Shown in pieces: positions 1 to 5,640 of a stretch of DNA of 6,734 bases. The stretch comes from Bacillota bacterium (GTDB lineage: Bacteria > Bacillota > UBA4882 > UBA8346). Below the pieces are notes generated by a model, which was not told where the DNA came from, ran no database searches, and saw nothing but the letters and a program-made list of their open reading frames with translations. Made by a program: the position numbers and the translations under genes. Each line of letters begins with the position of its first letter. Position 1 is the stretch's first letter. Location of the stretch: assembly GCA_023400055.1 (NCBI GenBank), contig JAEXFN010000044.1, forward strand, positions 1 to 6,734, read 5' to 3'.

Positions 1-159
1 GGCAAGAGCATCATCATGATCTCTTCGGAGATGCCCGAATTGTTGGGAATGTCGGACCGGATCGCGGTGATGTGTGCCGGGCGCCTGGCCGGCATCGTCG
101 ACGGCCGGCACACGTCCCAGGAAGAAATCATGCGTTTGGCAACGCAGTTTATGGCCTGA
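1..159 (+). CDS. mglA: Sugar ABC transporter ATP-binding protein, C-terminal fragment (MglA-like)
   Basis: The frame is open from the left edge and ends at TGA 157-159, giving the last 52 residues of a protein that starts outside the window. The fragment begins GKSIIMISSEMPELLGMSDR and continues through a VMCAGRLAGIVD segment to ATQFMA. This matches the end of the second nucleotide-binding domain of MglA/RbsA/XylG-type importer ATPases, where the usual H-loop area reads ISSEMPE. In that family two fused ATPase domains power sugar uptake at the inner face of the membrane. Walker A, Walker B and signature motifs lie upstream and cannot be checked. The next gene is mglC, 43 bp away on the same strand, which supports the mgl rather than the rbs assignment. 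The sugar specificity is inferred from that neighbour. Confidence 0.9.
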   Translation, partial: GKSIIMISSEMPELLGMSDRIAVMCAGRLAGIVDGRHTSQEEIMRLATQFMA

Positions 160-160
160 C

Positions 161-195
161 CAAGGTAAGCTAAGGTAAGGCAAGGTAAGGAGGAG
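161..195 (+). repeat. Triple decamer AAGGTAAG repeat running into the mglC ribosome binding site
   Basis: Three head-to-tail 10-bp units at 161-170, 171-180 and 181-190 each contain AAGGTAAG. The last unit merges into AAGGAGG (187-193), the Shine-Dalgarno sequence of mglC, nine bases before its ATG at 203. The repeats occupy nearly the whole gap between mglA and mglC and place several weak Shine-Dalgarno-like AAGG elements in a row. This may be simple slippage expansion or may affect ribosome loading. The sequence does not decide between these. Confidence 0.7.
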
Positions 196-202
196 CGGAA
201 CG

Positions 203-1210
203 ATGGATTTCAAAAAGATGAGCGGTTTTATTTATCAAAATGCGATTTATTTCGTTTTGTTGGCCCTGGTCGTGATCATGGCGCTGATCGATCCCCGGTT
301 TATTTCCTTGACTTGTTTGCGGGATATTCTGCTCCAGTCATCGACCCGGATGATCATCGCGCTGGGCGCGGTCTTCGCCATTCTGACCGCGGGCGCCGAC
401 CTTTCGGCCGGCCGGATGGTCGGTCTGGCGGCGGTGGTTTCGGCATCGATGTTGCAGGCCCCCGATTATCTGCGGCTGTTCTTCCCGGGTCTGCCGCACC
501 TGCCCCTGCTGGTGCCGATTCTGATCGCGATCGGAGTCTGTACGTTTTTTGGAATGCTGAACGGCGCGGTCATCGCCAAATTCGGGGTGCCGCCATTCAT
601 TGCCACGCTGGGCTCGATGGTCGTGATCTACGGCATTTCCTCCATTTACTTTGACATGCCGCCGAACCAATCCCAACCCATCGGCGGCTTGCGGGCCGAC
701 TTCACCGGGCTCGGCTCCGGAGCGATCGGTTCCGGGCCGTATTCGATTCCCTATATCGTCATCATTGCGGCGGTGGTGACCTTACTGATGTGGGTCCTCC
801 TGAACAAGACCCGCTTCGGCAAGAACACCTATGCCATCGGCGGCAACGTCAACGCCGCCAAAGTCTCGGGAATCAATGTGGCCAAGACCACGATCTGGAT
901 GTACACCATCGCCGGCGCCCTTTACGGCCTGGCGGGCGTGCTGGAGGCGGCCCGTACCGGCGGCGCCACCAACAACTACGGCAACGGCTATGAGCTGGAT
1001 GCCATCGCTGCCTGCGTCGTCGGCGGCGTCTCCACCACCGGCGGCATCGGCACCGTCCAGGGCATCGTCGCCGGCGTGCTGATCTTCAGCGTGATCAATT
1101 ATGGGCTGACCTTTATCGGCCTGAACCCTTACTGGCAGATGATCATCAAGGGTTTGATCATCGTCAGCGCAGTGGCCGTGGATATCCGGAAGTATCTCAG
1201 CAAGAAATAG
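203..1210 (+). CDS. mglC: Galactose/methyl-galactoside ABC transporter permease MglC
   Basis: Inner-membrane permease of a BPD_transp_2 family sugar importer. It forms the translocation channel that works with MglA and a periplasmic binding protein. The 335 residues match the usual family length (Escherichia coli MglC has 336). Recognisable stretches are the TM-rich IIALGAVFAILTAGADLSAG segment (51-70, with the DLS.G motif), LGSMVVIYGISSIYFD (136-151), the cytoplasmic NKTRFGKNTYAIGGN loop (201-215) that in this family contacts the ATPase, then GATNNYGNGYELDAIAACVV (254-273) and INYGLTFIGLNPYWQMIIKG (298-317). These last segments are close to E. coli MglC and less like RbsC. The start has AAGGAGG nine bases upstream. 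It follows mglA in the same operon and is followed by a terminator at 1269-1302. Galactoside specificity is inferred from similarity. Confidence 0.95.
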   Translation: MDFKKMSGFIYQNAIYFVLLALVVIMALIDPRFISLTCLRDILLQSSTRMIIALGAVFAILTAGADLSAGRMVGLAAVVSASMLQAPDYLRLFFPGLPHLPLLVPILIAIGVCTFFGMLNGAVIAKFGVPPFIATLGSMVVIYGISSIYFDMPPNQSQPIGGLRADFTGLGSGAIGSGPYSIPYIVIIAAVVTLLMWVLLNKTRFGKNTYAIGGNVNAAKVSGINVAKTTIWMYTIAGALYGLAGVLEAARTGGATNNYGNGYELDAIAACVVGGVSTTGGIGTVQGIVAGVLIFSVINYGLTFIGLNPYWQMIIKGLIIVSAVAVDIRKYLSKK

Positions 1211-1268
1211 CGGCCGGTAACGGTCCGGCGTTCCTTGAACCGCAATTGGAAAAGCCGCTATTTACAAT

Positions 1269-1302
1269 CGACCGTCCGCAACCCGGGCGGTTGCTCTTTT
1301 TA
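1269..1302 (+). terminator. Intrinsic terminator of the mgl operon
   Basis: The arms 1269-1278 and 1284-1293 form a stem of about ten pairs (core ACCGTCCG with CGGGCGGT, including G-U wobbles) around a CAACC loop. A short T tract, CTTTTTAT, follows. It lies 58 bases after the mglC stop and before the promoter of the next gene, so the sugar-binding protein gene is probably a separate transcription unit. Confidence 0.75.
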
Positions 1303-1319
1303 TACGGCGCAAAAGGGGC

Positions 1320-1348
1320 TTGGGAATCGCGGGCCGATGGGGTAAAAT
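1320..1348 (+). promoter_or_regulatory. Putative sigma-A promoter of the sugar-binding protein gene
   Basis: TTGGGA (1320-1325) and TAAAAT (1343-1348) are separated by 17 bp. They match four and five of six consensus bases. Transcription would begin near 1354-1357, just after the mgl terminator. An ATG at 1355 would then sit at the transcript end, which favours the later ATG at 1388. Confidence 0.5.
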
Positions 1349-1387
1349 GGAGTCATGGCAGTAAATACGAAGAAGGGGGCCTGGCCG

Positions 1388-2644
1388 ATGGCGCGGGCGC
1401 GTTTGAAATGGGTCCGGTTCTTGCTGATCGTCGGGTTGCTGATCGTCCCGGTCGTCGCCGCGGCGGCTGCTCCGCAGGTGGAGATCTTCAGCTGGTGGAT
1501 CGGCGGCGGCGAGGAAGAAGGGTTGCAGGCGATGATCAAGCTGTTTCAGCGCCAAAATCCGGGGATCGAGGTCAATAACGCCACCGTGGCGGGCGGAGGC
1601 GGAATCAACGCCAAGTCGGTCCTGCAATCGCGGATGGTGGGGACGACGCCGCCGGATTCTTTCCAGGTTCACGGCGGGGCCGAGTTGATCGAATCCTATG
1701 TCAAAACGGGGATGATGGAACCGCTCGACGACCTGGTGGACAGCTGGGGGATCCGGGCCAAATTCAACCGGCAGATCCTGGCGCTCTGCAGCTATCAGGG
1801 GGCGATCTACTCGATCCCCCTCGATGTGCACCGCGGCAATGTGTTATGGTATAACCAGGCGCTGTTGGCCAAGCATCATGTGCAACCGCCGGACTCCTTC
1901 GCCAGCCTCCTGAAGGCCTGCCAAACCTTGCAGCGGGCCGGAGTGATCCCGTTGGCCCTGGGCGATCGCAACAAATGGGAGGCCACCCAGATCTTTGAGA
2001 CGCTACTGGCGATGACTTTGGGTCCGGCCCGGTACAACGGATTGTGGCGCGGCACGACTTCTTTCAGCGCTCCGGGGCTACGGACCGCCCTGGAACAGTT
2101 CAAACAGTTGACCCGTTACGCCAATCCCAACCACGCCTCCCTGGCCTGGCAGGATGCGACCAAAATGCTTCATGACGGGAAGGCCGCCTTCAACATCATG
2201 GGCGATTGGGCGGAGGGCTATCTGAAGACACTGGGCTGGGAGCCGGACCGCCAGTTCGGCTGGCGGCCTTTGTGCGGGCCGGGCAGCAACTTCATGGTGA
2301 TCAGCGACAGCTTCGGATTGCCGCGCGGCGCGCCGCACCGCAATAACGCTATCGCCTGGCTGAAGCTGGTGGCCTCGGTGGCCGGCCAGGATACCTTCAA
2401 CCCGATCAAGGGCGCCATTCCGTCGCGGCTCGATGCCGACCGGCGGCTTTACGACGTTTACCTGCAGAGCTCGATGGCGGATTTCGCCCGCTTGACGCTG
2501 ACGCCTTCCATCGCCCACGGTTCTGCGGCGTCCCAGGTCTTCTCCGGCGCCCTCGACGATCTGCTCAATAATTACCTGGCGGACGGCGATACCGACCGCG
2601 CGCTGAAGAATATCCAAAAGGCGGCCCGCCTCTGGCGGGAATGA
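1388..2644 (+). CDS. Sugar ABC transporter substrate-binding protein (family 1, glucose/mannose-binding type)
   Basis: Secreted solute-binding protein that would deliver a sugar to an ABC importer. I chose ATG 1388 (418 residues) because AGAAGGGGG at 1371-1379 gives a good ribosome binding site eight bases upstream and a textbook signal peptide results: basic MARARLKWVR, a hydrophobic FLLIVGLLIVPVV core, then AAAAA with likely cleavage near residues 26-29. An in-frame ATG at 1355 would add 11 residues but has only GGAG two bases away. No lipobox cysteine is present. The mature part starts with VEIFSWW and carries FQVHGGAEL (92-100), a MGDWAEGY segment (271-278), SDSFGLP (306-312), FNPIKGAIPSR (337-347) and AHG (376-378). 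These match in order and spacing the Thermus-type glucose/mannose-binding protein, whose pocket uses these Trp, His, Asp and Lys positions. No cognate permease genes are adjacent. The exact ligand is uncertain. Confidence 0.9.
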   Translation: MARARLKWVRFLLIVGLLIVPVVAAAAAPQVEIFSWWIGGGEEEGLQAMIKLFQRQNPGIEVNNATVAGGGGINAKSVLQSRMVGTTPPDSFQVHGGAELIESYVKTGMMEPLDDLVDSWGIRAKFNRQILALCSYQGAIYSIPLDVHRGNVLWYNQALLAKHHVQPPDSFASLLKACQTLQRAGVIPLALGDRNKWEATQIFETLLAMTLGPARYNGLWRGTTSFSAPGLRTALEQFKQLTRYANPNHASLAWQDATKMLHDGKAAFNIMGDWAEGYLKTLGWEPDRQFGWRPLCGPGSNFMVISDSFGLPRGAPHRNNAIAWLKLVASVAGQDTFNPIKGAIPSRLDADRRLYDVYLQSSMADFARLTLTPSIAHGSAASQVFSGALDDLLNNYLADGDTDRALKNIQKAARLWRE

Positions 2645-2658
2645 TTGCCGAGCGCCGG

Positions 2659-2697
2659 CCCGGAAACGCGGAACTTCTTCCGGGATGGTGCTTTCTT
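2659..2697 (+). terminator. Possible weak terminator after the sugar-binding protein gene
   Basis: CCCGGAA (2659-2665) pairs perfectly with TTCCGGG (2678-2684) around a 12-base loop, 14 bases after the stop codon. Only a poor T-rich stretch (GCTTTCTTGT) follows, seven bases later, so termination may be inefficient or the hairpin may serve as a 3' end stabiliser. Confidence 0.35.
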
Positions 2698-2721
2698 GTG
2701 TCCACCGCTTCGAATACATGC

Positions 2722-2750
2722 TTGCCTTGTGGCGCATAATATATTAAAAT
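2722..2750 (+). promoter_or_regulatory. Putative sigma-A promoter of the serS T-box transcript
   Basis: TTGCCT (2722-2727) and TAAAAT (2745-2750) are 17 bp apart, matching four and five of six consensus bases. The surrounding DNA is locally AT-rich in an otherwise GC-rich region. Initiation near 2757 would place the T-box Stem I (from 2792) about 35 bases into the transcript. Confidence 0.6.
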
Positions 2751-2784
2751 AAGGGAAATATCTGGTAAACATTCATAGGATAGT

Positions 2785-3019
2785 CGATGATGGGGAAAGT
2801 AATGGTTGCTTTGGATCAGAGAGCTGATGGCCGCTGCGAATCAGCCAGAGCATTCCATGAAGTCCGCCCCGGAGACGTTGGTGAGGAATCAAACCGTCGC
2901 ACCGGTTATCGTGCGTCAAGTGAGTTAGCGCAGTCTACGCAAGCTAACTAAACTGGGTGGCACCATGGGTATAACCTCTCGTCCCTGATTGAATTCAGGG
3001 CCGGGAGGTTTTTATTTTT
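2785..3019 (+). promoter_or_regulatory. T-box riboswitch (tRNA-Ser responsive) controlling serS
   Basis: Leader RNA that senses uncharged tRNA-Ser and allows read-through into serS. In Stem I, GGGG (2792-2795) pairs with CCCC (2867-2870). The specifier loop has AAAGTAA on the left (2796-2802, the AGUA motif) and GAAGTCCG on the right (2859-2866), so the specifier codon reads UCC (2863-2865), a serine codon. Above it GCTTTGG (2808-2814) pairs with CCAGAGC (2845-2851). AGAGAG (2818-2823) and the hairpin CTGAT/ATCAG (2824-2828/2840-2844) form the distal part. Stem III pairs AGTTAGC (2923-2929) with GCTAACT (2943-2949). The conserved T-box TGGGTGGCACC is at 2954-2964. Its UGGC (2958-2961) complements a GCCA acceptor end, fitting the G73 discriminator of tRNA-Ser. 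The pairings were found by eye and not folded. Confidence 0.93.
2973..3019 (+). terminator. Regulated terminator of the T-box leader
   Basis: AACCTCTCG (2973-2981) pairs with CGGGAGGTT (3002-3010) with one G-U pair, and CCCTG (2983-2987) with CAGGG (2996-3000), around an ATTGAATT loop. The T-rich run TTTTTATTTTT ends at 3019. The 5' arm contains the CGTCCC segment that in T-box leaders alternatively pairs with the T-box GGG to form the antiterminator. Terminator and antiterminator are therefore mutually exclusive. Confidence 0.9.
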
Positions 3020-3055
3020 AACGGCTCATGCCGGGAAAGAACAGGGGGTCCGATC

Positions 3056-4333
3056 ATGCTCGATATTCGTTTTATCCGCGAGAATGCGGCGCTCGTCAAA
3101 AAGGCCGTCGCCGACAAAATGATGTATGCCGATATCGACCGGCTGCTGGAACTGGATAGCCGGATCCGCGAGTCCGTCGCGGCCATCGATGCGCTCCGGG
3201 CCGAGCGGAATCGTCTATCCCGGCGGGGCCCGACGCCGGAGGGAACGGACCGGGAGGCTTCCAGCGCCGGCGTCAGGGCCATCAAGGAGCAACTGCAGCA
3301 GCTGGAGCAACGGCTCGACTCATGGCGGCGGGAGTTTGACGCCATCATGCTGACGGTCCCCAGCGTTCCCGCGCCGGAAGTGCCGATCGGCAAAGACGAA
3401 TCCGACAACGTCGTCATCCGGAGTTGGGGACGGGTCCCCAGTTTCGATTTTTCGCCGCGCGACCATCTCGAACTTGCCGAACTGCTGGATCTGGCCGATG
3501 TGCCCCGGGCGGTCCGATTGGCGGGCAGCCGGTCGTACTTCTTGAAAAACGAGGGCGCCCTGCTGGAAATGGCAGTCTGCCGCTTCGTCATCGACTACCT
3601 GATGGCGAAGGGGTTCACGCTGATGATCGTGCCGCTGCTGGTCAAGGAGAGCGCCATGCTGGGAACCGGCTATTTCCCGCTCGGCTATGAACAGGCCTAC
3701 CGGATTCCCGAGGATGAACTGTTCCTGGTCGGCACCGCCGAGGTGTCGCTGGTCTCTTATCATCAGAACGAGGTGTTCGACGGGGCGGATCTGCCCAAAC
3801 GCTATGCCGGGTATTCGACCTGTTTCCGGCGCGAGGCCGGGACCTACGGCAAAGATGCGCGCGGCCTGTACCGGGTGCACCAGTTTCAAAAGGTGGAGCA
3901 GGTCGTCATCTGCCGGGCCGATGAGGCAGAGGCGGAGCGGCTGCATTACGAGATCCTGGGCCACGCCGAAGCCATCCTGCAGGCGCTGGAACTTCCCTAC
4001 CGGGTCGCCTTGGCCTGTACCGGCGAGATCGGCATCGGCCAGGTGCGCAAGCATGAGGTGGAGACTTGGATGCCCAGCCGGAACTGTTATTCCGAGACCC
4101 ATTCCTGTTCGACCTTGAATGACTTTCAGGCCCGGCGTTCCAATATCAAATACCGGGACGTCGACGGCACGCTGCGCTATGCTTATACGCTCAACAATAC
4201 CGGGATCGCCTCGCCGCGGATCCTGATTCCCTTGCTGGAACTCAACCAGAACGCGGACGGCAGCGTAAATATACCGAAAGTCCTGCGTCCGTACATGAAT
4301 CAGCTGGAGAAGATCGCGCCCAAGCGCGCCTGA
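3056..4333 (+). CDS. serS: Seryl-tRNA synthetase
   Basis: Class II aminoacyl-tRNA synthetase that charges tRNA-Ser with serine in the cytoplasm. At 425 residues it has the normal family length. The N-terminus starts MLDIRFIREN and forms the two-helix tRNA-binding arm (about residues 25-100, ending TVPSVPAPEVPIG). The catalytic part shows GTAEVSL (226-232, the TAE serine-binding loop), motif 2 in FRREAGTYGKDARGLYRVHQ (257-276) with HQFQKVE (275-281), LNDFQARRSNIKYR (354-367), and motif 3 in LNNTGIASPRILIPLLE (379-395) with the invariant-type arginine at 388. Where housekeeping enzymes usually read TLNGSG, this one reads TLNNTG; the STLNDF stretch before QARR also departs from the usual SNCTDF. 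It could belong to a divergent or second SerRS group. AGGGGG (3043-3048) precedes the ATG by seven bases. Expression is governed by the T-box upstream. Confidence 0.95.
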   Translation: MLDIRFIRENAALVKKAVADKMMYADIDRLLELDSRIRESVAAIDALRAERNRLSRRGPTPEGTDREASSAGVRAIKEQLQQLEQRLDSWRREFDAIMLTVPSVPAPEVPIGKDESDNVVIRSWGRVPSFDFSPRDHLELAELLDLADVPRAVRLAGSRSYFLKNEGALLEMAVCRFVIDYLMAKGFTLMIVPLLVKESAMLGTGYFPLGYEQAYRIPEDELFLVGTAEVSLVSYHQNEVFDGADLPKRYAGYSTCFRREAGTYGKDARGLYRVHQFQKVEQVVICRADEAEAERLHYEILGHAEAILQALELPYRVALACTGEIGIGQVRKHEVETWMPSRNCYSETHSCSTLNDFQARRSNIKYRDVDGTLRYAYTLNNTGIASPRILIPLLELNQNADGSVNIPKVLRPYMNQLEKIAPKRA

Positions 4334-4455
4334 GAGATGCCGGGCGGGCTCTGCCGCAAAGCATTGCCCCATCGGAAAAAGGTTGCCGCTCTGGAACGGC
4401 TCTCCTTTGAATACTCCCTAGCACCGTTTCGCCGCCACAACTTTTCATTTCAGCC

Positions 4456-4503
4456 CCAGCCTTCCCGGTTCAGTTTATTCGCCACTGGAAGGTTGGTTTT
4501 TTT
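4456..4503 (+). terminator. Intrinsic terminator of serS, overlapping the 3' end of the opposing hxlR-type gene
   Basis: CCAGCCTTCC (4456-4465) pairs with GGAAGGTTGG (4487-4496), ten pairs with one G-U, around a 21-base loop. Seven T residues follow (4497-4503). The 3' arm and T tract lie inside the last codons of the minus-strand regulator gene (stop at 4475). On the minus strand no T tract follows the hairpin, so it should act mainly on serS transcripts. Confidence 0.8.
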
Positions 4504-4810
4504 CTCCCCATTCGGACATGAGCTCCAGGATCGGAATCAGCGTTTCGCCCCGCTCGGTCAGGGAATATTCCACTTTTGGCGGGATTTGCTGATATTCCTG
4601 GCGCTGGACTAACCGTTCCGCCTCTAATTCCTTAAGTTGCTGACTTAACATTTTATGGGTGATCGGCGGGATGCTTTTTTTGATCTGCCCATACCGCTGC
4701 ACGCCGTTTTCGAATAAGATGGCCAGAATGATCCATTTCCATTTGCCGCCGACGACGGAGAGCGTATAGCTGAGCGACTTGCCGCAGTTGTTCGTCCATT
4801 GAGTTGCCAT
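4475..4810 (-). CDS. HxlR-family winged helix-turn-helix transcriptional regulator
   Basis: DNA-binding regulator, probably a dimeric repressor of the divergent oxidoreductase genes. The protein contains the family hallmarks in order: a cysteine in WTNNCGKSL, the SVVGGKWKWIILAIL helix, RYGQIKKSIPPITHKMLSQQ (recognition-helix region), LKELEAERLVQR, the wing QIPPKVEYSLTERG, and a final ILELMSEWG helix. The first cysteine matches the position used for redox or electrophile sensing in HypR/YodB-type members, but the family also contains non-redox members. I chose the ATG at 4810 (111 residues, MATQWTNNC...) because AAAGGAAAG lies just upstream with normal spacing. The ATG at 4828 would add MEKESV and has no ribosome binding site. 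The gene converges on serS and shares a promoter region with the gene at 4932. Confidence 0.9.
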   Translation of the reverse strand: MATQWTNNCGKSLSYTLSVVGGKWKWIILAILFENGVQRYGQIKKSIPPITHKMLSQQLKELEAERLVQRQEYQQIPPKVEYSLTERGETLIPILELMSEWGEKNQPSSGE

Positions 4811-4842
4811 TACACTTTCCTTTTCCATAGTATCTAACTTTT

Positions 4843-4854
4843 AAGTGCATACTT
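4843..4854. promoter_or_regulatory. Candidate HxlR operator (interrupted palindrome)
   Basis: AAGT (4843-4846) and ACTT (4851-4854) form an inverted repeat around GCAT. The site overlaps the -35 of the plus-strand promoter and lies just downstream of the expected minus-strand start. One dimer bound there could block both transcripts. An ACTT at 4838-4841 adds a further half-site. Assignment is by symmetry and position only. Confidence 0.4.
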
Positions 4855-4880
4855 GTCTTTTGAGACTGATATTATACAAT
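4853..4880 (+). promoter_or_regulatory. Putative promoter of the flavin reductase operon
   Basis: TTGTCT (4853-4858) and TACAAT (4875-4880) are separated by 16 bp. Initiation near 4887 would leave a leader of about 45 bases before the ATG at 4932. Confidence 0.5.
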
Positions 4881-4897
4881 GAAACGAGAAAAATCAA
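4871..4897 (-). promoter_or_regulatory. Putative promoter of the HxlR regulator gene
   Basis: On the minus strand TTGATT (4892-4897) precedes a perfect TATAAT (4871-4876) by 15 bp, slightly short. Its -10 shares bases 4875-4876 with the -10 of the plus-strand promoter, so the two divergent promoters overlap and polymerase probably cannot occupy both together. Confidence 0.5.
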
Positions 4898-4917
4898 GTC
4901 GTCAGCTTCAAATTAAG

Positions 4918-4930
4918 GAGGACAATCCTC
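4918..4930 (+). other. Small hairpin covering the ribosome binding site of the first oxidoreductase
   Basis: GAGGA (4918-4922) pairs perfectly with TCCTC (4926-4930) around CAA. The 5' arm is part of the Shine-Dalgarno AAGGAGG (4915-4921) of the gene at 4932. The stem is only five pairs, so any inhibition would be mild. Confidence 0.4.
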
Positions 4931-4931
4931 G

Positions 4932-5585
4932 ATGAAAATCATCGCGGTAAACGGAAGCCCCCGCAAAACTTGGAATACCGCCACTTTATTGCATAAAGCA
5001 CTCGAAGGCGCGGCCGCGCAGGGCGCCGAGACGGAGCTCATCCATCTTTATGATTTGAATTACAAAGGCTGTATCAGCTGCTACGCCTGTAAGTTAAAAG
5101 GGGGAAAGAGTTATGGAAGGTGCGCCGTGCATGATGACTTGGAGCCGGTACTGCAGCGAATCGAAGCGGTGGATGGCGTGATTCTGGGTTCTCCCATCTA
5201 TATCGGCTCACTCACCGGTCTGATGAGATCGTTTCTAGAAAGGCTGATCTATTCCTATCCGTTCGCCGATCCGGCGGGCCGTTTCGGTCCTTTAAAAAAG
5301 AAAATAACCGCTGCTTTCATTTATACCATGGGCGCTACGGAAAGCCAAGCCAAGGAAACGGGGCTCGCTAAGTATGTAAAGACCATTGAGCAGTTTAGCG
5401 TTTTTGAAGTAAAAGAGTCGCTTTTGGTTTACGACACCCACCAGTACGACGATTATTCGAAATACGTCCTTCCGGCAGCGCTCGATCCCGAAGCAAAGCT
5501 GAAACGGCGGAATGAGGAATTCCCGAAGGATTGTCAAAAAGCTTGGGACATGGGGGTAAAGTTGGCTCGCCGCGCTGAAGCGTAA
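4932..5585 (+). CDS. NAD(P)H-dependent FMN reductase / flavodoxin-family oxidoreductase, copy 1
   Basis: Cytoplasmic flavoprotein of the NADPH-dependent FMN reductase/flavodoxin-like fold, expected to pass electrons from NAD(P)H through FMN to an acceptor such as a quinone. The N-terminal strand and phosphate-binding loop read MKIIAVNGSPRKTWNTATLL (GSPRK..NT, residues 8-16). A second flavin-contacting loop is LGSPIYIGSLTG (85-96). Four cysteines at 47, 50, 53 and 64 form CX2CX2CX10C, which recalls iron-sulfur flavoproteins but with a wider last gap; cluster binding is unproven. AAGGAGG (4915-4921) precedes the ATG by ten bases. It is the first gene of an operon with its paralogue at 5641 and is divergent from an HxlR regulator, which suggests electrophile- or redox-responsive control. 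Its codons are less GC-rich than those of copy 2. The acceptor cannot be named from sequence. Confidence 0.88.
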   Translation: MKIIAVNGSPRKTWNTATLLHKALEGAAAQGAETELIHLYDLNYKGCISCYACKLKGGKSYGRCAVHDDLEPVLQRIEAVDGVILGSPIYIGSLTGLMRSFLERLIYSYPFADPAGRFGPLKKKITAAFIYTMGATESQAKETGLAKYVKTIEQFSVFEVKESLLVYDTHQYDDYSKYVLPAALDPEAKLKRRNEEFPKDCQKAWDMGVKLARRAEA

Positions 5586-5640
5586 AATAAAAGGCGGGTT
5601 CATTGTCGCAAAAATTTCGGGGGATGGAGGCGTCACTGAT

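Noticed and set aside
1235..1264. Alternative promoter TTGAAC-N18-TATTTA and a loose catabolite-response-like element
   Set aside because: The promoter would fire straight into the mgl terminator at 1269-1302, and the element matches the cre pattern too poorly.
1262..1831. Minus-strand open frame opposite the start of the sugar-binding protein gene
   Set aside because: It is antisense to a well-supported gene, its promoter and the preceding terminator, and has low-complexity Arg/Asp/Pro-rich composition typical of shadows.
3320..4372. Long minus-strand open frame (350 codons) opposite serS
   Set aside because: It is an antisense shadow of a clearly real GC-rich gene, with no family motif and no ribosome binding site.
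4337..4612. Plus-strand frame of 91 codons after serS
   Set aside because: It overlaps the serS terminator and is antisense to the HxlR gene. The protein shows no recognisable features.
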